Below, one piece after another: positions 8,809 to 21,540 of a DNA stretch of 64,000 nt (positions are counted from its first letter, which is position 1; each line of letters starts with the position of its first letter). The notes under the pieces were generated by a model. It made no database searches and was not told where the DNA came from. It saw only the letters and a list, made by a program, of their open reading frames with translations. The translations under genes were made by a program, and so were the position numbers. The stretch is from Escallonia rubra (Eukaryota; Streptophyta; Magnoliopsida; Escalloniales; Escalloniaceae): contig JAVXUO010003015.1 of assembly GCA_033065855.1 (NCBI GenBank), forward strand, positions 62,001 to 126,000, in the 5' to 3' direction.

Positions 8809-11287
8809 TGATGCCAAAGAAAGTGGGCTCGTACCTACGTGGAGGTGCCACAAAGGCTGCAGTTCGAGTCAGCTTCCAATTATGCAAAGTGAGAGACAGT
8901 GAGGGTGGAGTAAGGGCAGAGAGCAAGGCTTCCCGGACAGGCCGTGAGGAGTGGCAGTGCTGCGGAGACAAGGCTGAGACGAACAAGGTCGGTAGTCGAC
9001 AGTCCAAGTCAAGGTCCGAGTCGGGGTCCAATGTTACGGTCCAAAGTCACGGTCCAAAGTTATGTCCAATTTGTGTTTCTCTCTCTAGAATCCAAGAGCT
9101 CCCAAATTCTAGAGTGAGAAAGTAATTTTGTGAGAATGAGGCAAAAGTCCAAAAGTGCCTTTTTGAGTCATAAAGTCCACTATTTATAGGAAAATGTATG
9201 CCTGTGTCATAAAATGCCACATGTCGTCCTTTGGGAGTGACACGTCACTAGGGGGGTCCAAAAATACTGGTTCTCCGTTAGACTGCCGGTTCCGAAATTC
9301 GCCCTACCTGCCCTACACAGCGTTGCTCTACCTATCTGAGAAGAATGAACACACCATGACAGCATGATCAGAGTAAGCCTGTTGCCCCAGCCACCGGTCC
9401 AAGCCCTTACCGAATCCCATAAGATGCGTCAAGAGAGGCGTAGAGAACCTGACAGCGGTGAGGGTTGCCCCTGTAGACAACTGCCAGGCGGACTAGGCGC
9501 GATGCCCTTCAAAGACCTGCTCCCATCCCAGAGTGACCCCGGGGTCATCGTCCTGGGGGCACCGACGATCACCGGTAACATGAGTGGACATGGTCGCAGC
9601 TCAGTGCCTAGTGTCATGCAAGTCACCCCAGACGGCGATAGCTTTGTGGTAACGAGCCTATCCCGCTGCGAAGGGTCTTTGTGCCGGAGCACTACGAGCG
9701 GAGCCCCCCCGAAAAGAAGACGACGATAGCTTTGTGGTAACGAGCCTATCCCGCTGCGAAGGGTCCTCGTGCCGGAGCACTACGAGCGGAGCCCCCCGAA
9801 AACATGTAATATATTTTTGGTGCATGGGCGCGGTGCCTACAACACGAGACATGATTGTGGCGCATGGGCGCAGTGCCTACAGCACGAGACATGATTGTGG
9901 CGCATGGGCGCGATGCCAAAGGCATGAGACATTGATTGTGGCGCGTGGGCGCGGCGACAACCATCGCGAGAGAATACCTGGTGTTGGGGCATGTATCATG
10001 GAAGTGGCGCAAGGGCGCGGCGACGAACGTCGTGGAGACAATACCTGGTGCCGGGGGCACATAATATGAAAATGGCGCATGGGCGCGGCGACGAGCGTCG
10101 CGGAGACAATACTCGGTGTTGGGGGCACGCATCATGAAAATGGCGCACAGGCGAGGCGACGAACGTAGTGGAACAATACTCGGTGCCGGGGGCACATATC
10201 ATGAAAATGGCGCACGGGCGCGGCGATGAGCATCGCGGGACAATACTTGGTGCCGAGGGCATGTATCATGAAAATAGCACACGGGTGCGACGACAAACGT
10301 CACGGAGACGGCGCACGGGCGCGTTGGGTGTCCCAAAGACGGGGTGTGAGCCAAGTGTGCATGTTATGCCAAAATAATAAGTGCAATATTCAGTAATGAC
10401 AAAGTCGGGAAGGATGATACGTGATTGTCTGCGACGGGTCATTCGGCGGTAGCACGTGACTTTGGGCGACGGGCATCGCGGGAGTGGTGCACGGTTGTGG
10501 GTGACGAACGACGGACGTCGCGAGGTTGATGTATGAACGTCCGTAAACATCGCGGATGTGCAAAGACTCGAGAAAATAAGTGTGCACGGGAGGGGAGGCC
10601 ATAGGCCAAAAATGGGGGAAAGGCCAAGGCCAAAGCCCCTGGGGAGGCCGAGGCCAACCCTAGGGGTGGCCAAGGCCAATGGCCAGCTCCCATGAAGGGA
10701 GGCCAAGGCCACTCCCCCTTTCGGTGAATTTAGGGCGCGCCAACAGTAGGTGTTTTGATGGGCAATGACGAATCCGGAAGTTGCGTCATGACGAACGTGT
10801 TGCCGTGAGTCGTACCCACGTGACGAATAAGGTGCCAAAGTCACACACGAAGCGTATGAAGCGAACAAAGTGCAAAAGGGACTTTACGCAAAAAATGAAG
10901 AACCGGGGGGGTGGCGAAGGTCAAGGCCAACCCCCTATGGAGGCCGAGGCCGACCCCATGGCCTTGGGGGAGGCCGAGGCCAACCCCATGGGGTTGGCCA
11001 AGGCCTCTGCCTCTTGACCCCGTCGCTTCGATTACGCTGTCGGTCGACATTTTTGGTGAAAAGGTGTTCAGGTGGTCTCGGCGTGACGATCGTGCTACCG
11101 TGGGTGACATTAACATAAAATAATTGGTGACTAAGTCGCGCACGAAGCAAAAAATACACGTGACTTGGGTGCGCACACTTTGACCGGTTCGATGCGTTGG
11201 AGAATTGGTCGTTGAATTTGTTGACGTGTTTGCACGAAGCGGGACCCCTGGTGGACCCTTGGGTCCGACCAAGATAGGTTGGGAACA
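8809..11287 (-). mobile_element. 5' LTR of the Tat-lineage element
   Basis: The plus-strand edges are tgatgccaaag at 8809 and ggttgggaaca at 11287; read on the minus strand it is TGTTCCCAACC..GGCATCA, 2479 bp. The same sequence with the same edges recurs as a solo LTR at 50266-52912, which fixes the ends. The inside is GC-rich and full of short tandem repeats: two near-identical copies of cctatcccgctgcgaagggt (9658, 9746), a series of units with ggcgcatgggcgcgg between 9820 and 10330, and aggccaaggcc-type repeats at 10590-11010. Open frames crossing these repeats on both strands are composition artefacts. The flanking five bases to the right are ctaag; the partner duplication is outside the window. 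Confidence 0.85.
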
Positions 11288-13090
11288 CTAAGCATTTCAG
11301 TAATATAAGGTTCTCATAAAATTTTCTAATTAAATAACCGAATTTTATATAATAAATAAATCGAGAACCTCTTTTTGCCGAAACAATAATTCAGCGTCCT
11401 TCACGGACACGAAAAAAATCCCAGAATTTTCTAAAGTGTAGGTCTCGTATTAGTTTCTTAATTGGGTTGTTCTTTCTTTCCCCTTAATTCATAAGAAAAA
11501 AAAAACAATAAAACTTAGAGAATTTAAAAAAAAACAAAAGAAGAGAAAAATTTTAACTCTTGGAAGCCTTTTTTAGGGTTTGAGTCAGATAGACGATGTA
11601 TCTTGTTAAGTATATTATCCATCCTTAGCAAGTCGAGAGCATACAAAGAATGTTTCAAGAGCAAGAGTTAATTGTTTGATTTCATACCGGTTGATTTCAT
11701 ATCGACCCATCACTTCATGAACTTATAAAAATGATGATTTTGAATTTAAGCCTAGTGGTCTATCTAGTTGGCGTTTCTTTTCAGCACTGTGGCACGATGA
11801 TCATTGTCTTTGCAAGCTTAAAAGTTAAAACTTCATTTTCTTTGAAATCAAATGTTTGAAACCTAATGGAAGATTTTGGTTTTCAATTTAAACATCCAAA
11901 TGGGAATTTAAGAGACTATAAAGAGAAGGCCGTGACTTCTTTTCTCGCTGTCTCCTCATCCCCCAAAAAATAAACCAAATTCTCAAAGATAATGAGGTGG
12001 TCCTATTGATGTTAAGATTCTCTCCTATTTTAAGCTCAATTTCTCTCTCCTAGCATGGACCATTTATCCTAAAAAAGAAAAAAGAACAAAAACCCCGCTA
12101 GACTGAAAACCTCGAAAAGGGTGGTCTAGGCAAAAGTTAGGGCAAAAAATCTTCCAAAAAATGTAGGTGTGCACAAGTCTTCCTAAAATGAGCATTCTTG
12201 ATGATTGGAGGCCATAGTTTGGCCACCGTATATCATCATGATAAACATATACTGGATTTTTTTTTTACTTGTCAGCCCTTTATGCCTAAACAGTTTAGCC
12301 TTTCTTTTTGAAAGCCTATATTTCTGACCATGGGGTAGGTAGTCTCTTCGTGTGTGTCTATTCCAAGTATTGCTGCAAAGTCAACTTAACATGGAAAAAG
12401 GGTCCCCTCACAGAGGAACCAAAGTCTTGAAGATAGATGATGATTGAAATCGTGATAATCATTTGTTCTATCTCGAAAGAAAGAAGAAGTATTAAAAGAA
12501 ACCCAAAAAAAAAAGATGAAGGAAAGAAAAAAGGGAAATATATGGGATTGAAGAATGATAAAAAAGATGAAGGAAAGAAAAAAGGAAAATAGATCAGATT
12601 GAAGAATGATAGTTAATATATTTGCCATTGATTGAGTTCGAAGGATAGATATTCAGTAGATCTGATTTGAATTACGTCCGACTTGATTCCCACAATGGGG
12701 ATAAGTAGGCAGCTTAGTCACCTTCTAGGCTCGGTCTCCTTCGGCACACATTAGGGACTTTCGTTATATGATTGGGTTCTTGAGCATTATTACCATTTGT
12801 TTCTTAGCCCATACCCTAGCCTACATTGTCCCCTATATAAAGTCATCATTGAGGTTATGTTTGTTTAAGAGAGAGAAATGCTCTTTTACATTTTGATGAG
12901 GTCGAGAAAAAATAATAAAAAAAATAAAAAGAAAAAAGATAATGGTCCATGCGCCTTTCGAGTTTGCTATATCATGACATGATATGTTCTCCTCTCTGCG
13001 GTTTGCTTGATGAATTTTCGATTCTTGATCTTCCGAACCTAATGTGTTACTTCCTTGCGACCTGATGATGACCCGTTAATCTTTATGACC
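11288..13090. other. AT-rich decayed repeat, no gene
   Basis: No credible coding sequence. A roughly 50-bp unit (aaaaaagatgaaggaaagaaaaaagg...) is duplicated in tandem at about 12508-12605. At 12660-12745 the text attcccacaatggggataagtaggcagctt resembles the conserved 'gatacgtagg' block also found in the Ogre-like LTR at 58960. This part may therefore be an old Tat/Ogre or Athila LTR or leader fragment; that reading is tentative. Confidence 0.35.
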
Positions 13091-14484
13091 TATATGGCCT
13101 ACCCTATTCTGAAAGGTAGTTTTATAAATTTGCCATTAGTTCAATGATAATATGAGAAGTCTCATGACTTTAATTCATGCCTTTCCATCACGCATTTGAT
13201 GGTCATATACTTTTGTTTAGCCAAGTTATGTACATTGATCTTTTGGCTAATCATAGACCAAGATCTCATCAGCCTCCTAGCTTATACAGTCCCACAGCAT
13301 ACACATCAGCCATCAGCCCCATGGCTTATGCACCTACATCTGCATTATTCATCTTTTGGGCCCAACCCTTTCATGGTAGTCTTAAGGATTCAAACTCATG
13401 TGTTAAAGTTAAGAACCAACTTTTTCTATGAAGTTAAATGAAGGAATTAAAAGGCTTCTTTATCATAGAAAACTCCAGTGATCTTCCTCTCTTTGGGTAG
13501 AGATAGACATGTCAACAGATTGGCTACCATTGCATGAGATTCTAATGATTTAAGAAAAAAAAGGATAGATCTTGAAATGAATGTCCTCGGGTTATCATAC
13601 CAGGTATCTGCCGGTCGATTGGCTCTTTCCCTTATCTCCGGCTCTATCTGTCGGTCGATTCTCTCACTCTTGTCTTGAGTGTGAAGTCTTGGTATCCTCT
13701 TGGCTAGGCGGGGTTTCTTTCCCCTACTCACTTGTTGTTCGACTTCATTGGCGCTCATACCCATATCCATGCTATGTCTTCATCACTTGGATATGCCCTT
13801 TCTACTTCCTCTCAAGGGATCCTTTACAGGTGGACCCCCAGTCTTTTGTTGAGAGGATTTGAATCCTATTGTTCTCTTCCTGCTTAATTATGGTTTTCTT
13901 GCTTTTGATTGATATATGGCCTAGGATATACATGTGGTTGTTCTTATTTGCAGATCAATGTATTAGCTATGTATAAAGCTTTGCATAGTATCTGGGGTAT
14001 GCCCCGCGTTCGTTGTATTTGTTAGTTATTCTGGGGTATCCCCCCCCCCCCCCCGCCCATGCACTTGTTTTGCTAAGGGCCAATATGAGCCTTCTATGAT
14101 TTAGCCTCTTTTCTTTGAGGTGTAATTGATGTCGTTTGAGGGGTCTTCCTCCCTGGGGTATGTCCCTTGTACCTTGTACTTTGATTCGGATTGTATTCCT
14201 CGTTGATATCTGGCGTGTGGGGACTCTAGTTGATGCCAGGTGCAATCGTTCTCCATGTACCACTCCTTGCTTTTGTTAGATGTGGCAGATTTAGGAGTAT
14301 TGGCTTGGTTTGCTTTGGGTGATTGGCTTGGAGGGATGTTTTGGCCCAGATTGAGTCCTCACCTGATGATGGTGTATGCTTATGTTGACTCCTATGGATT
14401 GTCGATGTTACCTTCATGGAGGTCACTATTATGCATCGACAGTATCTGTCCAGGGTTGCACCAACCTATTTCGAAATATAGATA
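13091..14484. other. Decayed repeat upstream of LINE 3' end
   Basis: No open frame with recognisable protein similarity on either strand. A poly(C) run lies at 14041-14054. The text ggggtatgccc recurs here (near 13993 and 14155) and in the LINE 3' ends, so at least the right part is probably LINE 3' untranslated sequence. The rest is unassigned. Confidence 0.3.
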
Positions 14485-14706
14485 GTCCGTAGCAGAGTGT
14501 TCTTCTTTCTTCTTTTGGTGCTTTTGTTCCATGGTTATATATTACCTCTTTTGTATGCCAGTGTGGCATATTTTAGCCTAGTTTAGGCCTACTTCTTAGC
14601 TTTTGCTCTGCGAGACTTGTGTTCCATTGTTGTATTTCCTGGCGTATGCCTCTTGCATAAGTTGTACTATTGTTTCATCAGTTGATATATATTTTTATTT
14701 ACCAAA
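14485..14706 (+). mobile_element. L1-type LINE 3' end
   Basis: About 200 bp match the reverse complement of 60396-60595 closely. Shared blocks are ccatggttatatattacctctttt, gtgtggcat, tagcctagtttagg, cattgttgtatt and attgtttcatcagttgatat, and both end in tttttatttaccaaaa or its equivalent. At 60396 the same sequence follows LINE coding sequence, which identifies it as a LINE 3' end. No coding part is recognisable here. Confidence 0.6.
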
Positions 14707-14839
14707 ATAAATGATTTTCAGCTAAATATGCTCTCGAACTATAAAAGGATATTAACTTCGTCAGAGATTCTTCTTTGTCAATGTCTTGAAGGGGTTTCTC
14801 ATGTGATGTCCCTTTTGTCATAGGTTTACTAGGGTTGAC

Positions 14840-15345
14840 TCTAGTTGCATTTTAATCTAGGGGCTCCATATGGATCCCCTATCCTAACAGTCAGGACAAT
14901 GTTTGTCTTGCATCGCCTTGTATGATGTACTGTCGGCATTTTTGGTCTGGGCATTCTGTGAGTCTCTTTTCATGACAGTCATGATAACGTCCTTCTTTGC
15001 TTGCATTTTATCTTAATCCATGAAGCTCTACGGGAACTCCCCTGCCTCGATAGTCGAGAAGATTTTGACTTCATCCAGGCCATTACACGGTCAGTTTCAT
15101 CTACGTGTTTTGTCTAGGGGTGCCCTTTGAGTCTTATTTCATGACAGTCGTGCTAGTGTCTATAGTCCTCCAGTCTAGTACATGGTCAATCTTGTCCATA
15201 TGAATTTCGTCTAGGGGCTCCCTAGGAGTCCCCTCTCATGAAAGTCAGGATAGTGTCTGACTGTGTGTCCTTCTTGTTTTCACCTAGGGGCCTCGTATAA
15301 GTCTCCTCTCACGACAGTCATAATAATGAATGTCTTTATTTGTTC
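14840..15345 (+). repeat. Imperfect repeats with tctaggggctcc..catgacagtc motif
   Basis: Four diverged copies of a roughly 45-bp block (aatctaggggctccatatgg..., tctaggggtgccctttgagt..., tctaggggctccctaggagt..., cacctaggggcctcgtataa...), each followed by a (g/c)acagtca(t/g)gataatg-like end, start near 14856, 15113, 15211 and 15285. The spacing is irregular. I do not recognise the family. Confidence 0.55.
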
Positions 15346-15392
15346 AGTGTATTGCATGGCCAGAGTCATCTGCATGCATTTTGGGCTCCCTA

Positions 15393-17096
15393 TGTGATGA
15401 CCCAACTCGCTTATCATATAATTCAATATCTTTCAACGTAATTATAATGCAATCGTGATAAGATTACAAGTCCCATAAAGAAATTACAAACATTTCTGAA
15501 CTCCAAAACTGCAAGTCCTGCTTAGATCCCCGCTTGCATATGCTCACCAAAATAATCATCTACACTGGAAAGGTAAATGGTGGGGGTGAGCCGGGTAGCC
15601 AATAAGTGTAATAATCATAGCACCATAGGATCAATATCAAACATGCTAAGCAATTCATGATCAGTCAAAGTATTCGGTACTCAGACCGTCAACACAGCTG
15701 TGGTTTAGTACCCCGAATAATTGGTAAACCAATTTAATATCCAATGTGTGCATCAAACATAACACTTCAGCATCTTGCTTCTGGTATCCTCAAAGGGATC
15801 TGCCAAAGCTCAACTGCATCATGACATACCATGCTCATAGACAAATCATTAGCTTAATCATAACGAGCGTACATAAGCCAAACAAAACAATCTTCAACTC
15901 ATGCATGACATATGATAGAATGCAGCAAATGAGCAAGAAATAACTCAAGCATAATACATATCATAATAGCTCTAAGGAACCTAAAACATAAGCCGAATGC
16001 TCTTTCGCCTACCATCCTTTCTTGGTAAGACCTTAAATTGATCACTCAAAAACTGAGCCGATCAAATTCAGTTTATGAGTGATAAATTTAGAACTTACAC
16101 AAGACTTCTCACATGTTGATAGCATACGTGACGCAACGTAATACCCCTGGGAGGTTAACCTGCTGAGCAAGCTCAACATATATCATGTATCCATATAAAC
16201 CGATTTGCAAGCCTTCGACCCCCCTGGCCATTTCTTCCGAAGACTCACATGATATATAACATGATATCATGCATAGAGAATGTTAAACACATCAAGTATT
16301 ATATAAAACATTAATATACATTTCTTAGCTCAAAATAGTTTTAGTGAAAGCAGACCGGTTCCAAATCTAAGCAAATTTAGGGTAACATACACTTCGAATT
16401 TGAGAGTGATATAGAATAGAATGTTAAAGAACACATCTTAAGCTTTCCAGAAAGTTAGAGAACACTCAAATCCGAAAAGTATTGTTTAAAAATCAACACA
16501 ATCTGCCCAGTTTAATCAGCTTCAACCAGTTTCATATTTATGTAATTTAGAGCAGTATAAACTTCGAATTAGAGGGTGATCAAAGAAACAATGTTAAGGC
16601 ACACATCTTCAGATTTCCAGAAAGTTATAGAACACTCAAATCCGACAAGTATTGAATGAGATATTTATGTTTAAAGATCAACATGGAATCTGCCCAGATT
16701 TCTCTAATCCAATTGTAACACTCCATAAGCACATAACACACCATATATATACACCAACCATGATTAAAACCATGCTCAAAGTTGCTCATATGTAAAACTC
16801 TACCTTTGAGAAGATTAGGGTGTTGAAATCATCAAGAGCTCCCTATTTTGTCAAGAAGAGAATATCCAACCATTAATGATTACTAATCTGAAATTATAAC
16901 AGCAAATTCTCTCTTTTTCCCCCCTTCCTTCTTCAAGCTCTCAAAAACCTCCTCTATAGTTTTCTCTGAAACTAGACAGCTCCCTTCTCTCTTCTCTCTT
17001 CTTGTTTTTATTTTAAAAAATAGAAGACGTGAGTCACCAAACTTTAGAGAAATTTGCGGAATTTTCTTCCTAGAGAAACAAGTGTTTCAATGGTTT
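15393..17096 (-). mobile_element. Decayed Ty3/gypsy LTR
   Basis: The left edge tgtgatgacccaactcgc has the form of a plant gypsy LTR 3' end read on the minus strand. A block near 15580-15605 (ggtgagccgggtagcc) corresponds in place and form to ggtgagctcgaatagcccag in the Tekay-type LTRs. Two related segments with acttcgaatt..agggtgat and agaacactcaaatccgacaagtattg lie about 170-190 bp apart (16390 and 16560). No coding sequence was seen. The right edge is put where the next LTR begins and is uncertain. Confidence 0.45.
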
Positions 17097-19500
17097 GTAA
17101 CACCCTCGAAATTTGAAGCTTTAACACCCAGACTTTTCCGAAGCATTATCACTCCGAACTCCCGGAGCGGTAAAACAATCACTAACTTAATGACATAAAA
17201 ACCTTGAATTCAAATAACCAACTACGAAAACTTATGTTAGAGCTTCTAATCAATGCAATTCCTCAAATCATTCATACATATGGAGAGATATTTAAGTTCT
17301 CTACAGATCAAGTTAAACAGAATTTACCCATGCAGGGGGTTCTAATGTTCAATACTAACTTAAACCAAGTTTCATTGCTCAGCTTTTATCATACTCAGGC
17401 AACCTAATGCTGGTTATCACCTGCGGAAAGGAAGTCAAACGAGAGTGAGCTTTTGAGAACCCAGTAAGGTCTAAAGGATTAAAAATATAACAATTCGAAC
17501 GATTTTCCTTTCAAATAAAACCACAACATTTCTATATAGACATAGGAAAGAATATCAACTCAATCCCACAAAATCAATAAACGTTTCAAAACATTTCAGA
17601 TACAATAAATAATATAAATAGATAACATTGAACATGAGTAGTGCACTATAGCAAAGCCACCCCCAGAGTGCTCAAATACACTTTACATATGCGTACGTAC
17701 ACTAACTAATCCATTTAGGTAGTAATTCAACCCAACCAACAGATCATCCTTAGAACGCCAACAATACACACCATCCTTATAACTCTCCAGATTTACTAAC
17801 TCATGTCGATATTGATAAGAAATAAGTACAATTCAAAACGTTTTACGATGATCAAATCAATAAGCAGATGAGAATGAACAAATGATTCTAAACGATCTCT
17901 TTAACGTTCAAGTTATGGTTTCACATGCATTTGAAAACATTTTTATGACAATAAAAAATATAAGAGTTCAATAAAATTCGATAACAACTCCGAATAAGAT
18001 ATACAATATCAATATGGTGAAATGGGATTTCAGATAGAATTCCTTGCCTCGATCCGAAGCGATGCTAAGCTAAGAAACCTCAATCCGGATCCTTCTGAAT
18101 TAACCTAAATTGAGCAATTTCATGATCTGAATAAATCTAACATCTTAACACTATGAGTCGCATAGTAATTGTTTAAACGATGCTCACTCTGACACTCTCA
18201 ACTCAACCCAAATCAAAACGGGTCCCACGTACAGTCATACCTAACCGAAAATCCCGCACACTCCTTAAGGCCTAATGATAACCCAAATTTGTAATAAAAT
18301 CTAGTAAAATACTATTATTGCTCAAAATGTTATAAAAAGTAAAAATATGAATTTTCTCAATACTTTCGAATTAAATAATTTCTTTAAATACCAGAAAAGC
18401 CCAAAAATAGCTATTAATATTTCCAGCTCAAATATAAATCCCATAAATTTTAAATAGCTTTACAATATATAAGGATAGTACATAAATTAAAATAAAAAAT
18501 TTAAAAGCATCAAAACCATTTTAAAATCATTCATTTAACTAACTCAAATGTGATACGGATTTAGTACCAAATCAACTCTAAAAATTTAGGAAACTAAGGC
18601 TGAAACTTATTTCTATCATAAAAAACATTGCATAAATTTTTCCAAAATTTATTAAGAATTTTAAAAACCCCAAATGAATTTAAAAAAAATAGAACTTGCA
18701 TAAAATATTAAAAATACGAAACTCAGAAAAATATGAAATTTTAACAGCAAATTGCTCTAAGAACATTCATGTAAAGTTTCAACATTTTTTTACAATCGTA
18801 CGATACCCAACACCCACGTCATACAACTGTGCAAGCACAGTGTACCACTCCACTGCATAACCCCAACACTGTTTAACCACCTTCTTTTTCTCTTCTGTCT
18901 AAACCCAGAACATACAGTTATTGTTCACACAACTTCAATTTCACTTAGCACACTAGAATTCAATCCATTAACACATATATACACTAAATCTACACATTCA
19001 TCCAGAACATACAGTTATTGTTCACACAACTTCAATTTCACTTAGCACACTAGAATTCAATCCATTAACACATATATACACTAAATCTACACATTCATCC
19101 ATAATACACACACACACTCAAAACAACTTACACACACACACACACACAAATATCCCACACCCATTGCCTCACGGCATTGAGTCTTCTTCCTCTTCTTCTA
19201 CACACACACACCTCCCACATTTCACTCTGATCTCACACACATATAGACACTAGCTATACACATAATTACACATAAAATCACGCACATACACACAAAATCA
19301 CATACGCACCTCCCACACCCACTGCCTCACGATAGTGGGTCTCCCCTTTTTGTGGTTTAACACACTCATGCACACTAAAATACACACATAGGTTCACACA
19401 AACACACACTTACGCACACTAAACTCATGCACAAACACTCACCCATTTGCAAAAACCCTCACTCCCATCACCATGGCGGGCCCATCTTGGCACCCACATA
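17097..19500 (-). mobile_element. Decayed Tekay-type LTR, copy A
   Basis: The edge tgtaacaccctcgaaattt at 17097 is followed by segments that recur in copy B (21060-25700): ttctaatg.gcaatactaactta, actcaggcaacctaatg.tggtta, ggaaaggaagtcaaa.g.gagtgagcttttgag and tagataacattgaacatgag. The right half is (CA)n-rich and includes a perfect 97-bp tandem duplication. A gag fragment on the minus strand abuts on the right, consistent with minus-strand orientation. The right edge is approximate. Confidence 0.55.
18905..19098. repeat. Perfect 97-bp tandem duplication
   Basis: The sequence beginning ccagaacatacagttattgt at 18905 is repeated without visible change from 19002. Identity over 97 bp inside an otherwise decayed LTR means the duplication is recent compared with the insertion. 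Confidence 0.9.
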
Positions 19501-19539
19501 ACATCATTTCACCCATACACCGCAAATTCGACCCTCTGT

Positions 19540-19937
19540 TTCTTGGTACATTTTTATGACCCGAAAGATCTTCTCCATCTCTGCAACCTAAGCGTCTGCC
19601 TCTATAGGGTCCACTGATCCACTGAAGTTTGCCACATTCTACTTATTAAACTCGCTCAGGGTACTCCCCTCCTGAGGCTGCGACTGCGACTGATCAGGGT
19701 TTTGTATACCCTGTTGCTGATTAACCAAAGTCTGGGCCGTGAATGCCAGCATTTGATTCATAATGTTGATAGTTGCAGCCAAGGGTTCTGGGATTTGCTG
19801 TTGTTGCTCTACATGGGGCATCACCCCAACTGGGACCTCCTGGCCTCTAGTACGGCCTCCCGTACTGCCTCCAGTACGGCTTCCTTGACCCATGGCTGAG
19901 CCTCCTCGACTGGTACTATCTCTACGAGTGTGTGCCA
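19540..19937 (-). pseudogene. Tekay-type gag N-terminal fragment
   Basis: The minus-strand ATG at 19937 starts 'MAHTRRDSTSRGGSAMGQGS', followed by a Gln-rich stretch ('VEQQQQIPEP', 'QGIQNPDQSQSQPQEGST'). After a stop near 19639 the frame continues with 'NFSGSVDPIEADA' and 'VAEMEKIFRVIK', the conserved start of the plant gypsy gag core. Two stops are visible and the capsid core is cut off by LTR-like sequence near 19530. It is a remnant only. Its orientation agrees with the LTR copies on both sides. Confidence 0.7.
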
Positions 19938-20036
19938 TACTATATGAAAATAAACTACTATCAGAGTCGTGCAAACATTTTTTAGAATGACAATGCATTT
20001 TAAAATTACAAATCATATATATCATCAAATATATCT

Positions 20037-21040
20037 TTTGATACATCCTGGGAGGCAAAGTGTAGGAGTGGGAGTGAGAACAGACACGAGAAAGATCCCA
20101 CGCACACGAGAGGGTCGGTGGCTTACGACGTCCTCCGACACAAGAATGCGGTTGAGCACCCAAACTTGGCGGAGGATGAGGCCGTAGCTCTGATGTACTG
20201 TTAGACGCACGTGAAGAAGAAGGATAATGATGATGCACACCGGTAGGGGGACTTTGTTTAAGATATTTCTCGGCATATCGATGTTAAGATATGAATTAAT
20301 CTGTTTAGTTTGTTAAATCTTTGCCTTTGTATTCGATGTTTGTTGCCTTAATGTTTTGAATTAAAACACTATTTTGCAGGCCTCATGTGAATAGATCTGG
20401 GGGTACTGGCAGCCATCTGGACAGCCATCAACATCCATGAGTACGGGCATGAGTATTGGAAGATTGAAGTGATGGCTGGATACACTGGGGTTCGTCAATA
20501 GGCTGAAAGGCCGCGTGTGCGGCCTGCCCAACACGACTGCACGTGACGTGATAGAAGTGTCCCCACCCCCTGCCCCTCCACAGATGCATACGTTGACTGT
20601 GGAGCGACTGTCGTTACACGAGGATAAGATCTGTTGCATTACTTCGGAGGTGTATAGGATGATCACAGCGCATAATCAGGTACAACCACTATATACGTTT
20701 AGTAAACATCATATATGATTGCTATCGAAATTAATATGTTCGTGCCTTTACATGTCGGGCACTGTTGCTGGACATGCCGAGCTGGATCCGGATCACAGTG
20801 CACCCGTGGACGAGGACGATCAGTAAGATCCATATTCGGGACTCTTCGACCCCTGATCAGCCATTCCCCTCCTAACTCTTTGTATCCCGCTCCCGTGCCC
20901 CCCGACTTGTACTTCCCTCCCCTCTCTTACTCTTTTGTACATCGCTCTCGTGCCCTCCTGAACTTTGTATACATTTTATTTTTCAATTAGTATATATTCC
21001 ATTCTTTATATATGTGTGTTGTGTCTGTTTTAGGTTAAAT
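20037..21040 (+). pseudogene. CACTA second-gene fragment (paralogue of 37905-38900)
   Basis: About 1 kb matches 37905-38900 along its length, including the block atcctgggaggc, the exon with gaccgtggagcgacggtcgtt-like text, the intron acceptor near 20378 (ttttgcag) and the segment encoding acidic 'PVDEDDQ'. Several stops interrupt the frame (for example TGA and TAG near 20390 and 20500). It is a piece of the accessory (tnpA-like) gene of a CACTA element, here inserted in gypsy remnants without the rest of the element. The left edge follows tatatctttt near 20036; the right edge is near 21040, where similarity to the other copy ends. Confidence 0.7.
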
Positions 21041-21540
21041 AATTACTGATGGATCAACAATTATTTAACCCTAATGTGCAGGGGTTTTAATGAGCAATAC
21101 TAACAAAAAAAGAGTCGCTCGCTCATTCACTTTAAGACAATAATACTCTCAACGTCAACCAAATAATACCACAAACTATCAGAGGAACTAAAACATCAAT
21201 TGATGTATTACTCTTAGTGTACAATCATAATTTTTAAAACTAAATTTAAATCTAAATAATGAGCTAGAGAAGTTGACCCACGCATGGGTTCTAATGAGCA
21301 ATACTAACTTAAATCAATTTCCCTCGCTTGGTTCTAGTCCATACTCAGGCAACCTAATGATGGTTATAACCTACGGAAAGGAAGTCAAATGGGAGTGAGC
21401 TTTTGAGAGCCCAGTAAGGTCGATCAAGGTTTAAAAATAAAACGATTTGGATGATTTTATATTTAAGTCTAATAATAACTTTTTAAAAGGATTTTTTAAA
21501 TGAAACCACAACATTTTGATATAGACATAGGGGCGACTAT

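Noticed and set aside
9746..10868. Overlapping Arg/Pro/His-rich frames up to 200 codons
   Set aside because: They lie in the GC-rich tandem repeats of the Tat LTR and have no domain.
15393..17407. Exact solo-LTR call with target duplication
   Set aside because: The shared text tgtaaca at 17096-17102 makes the right edge ambiguous and no duplication could be confirmed.
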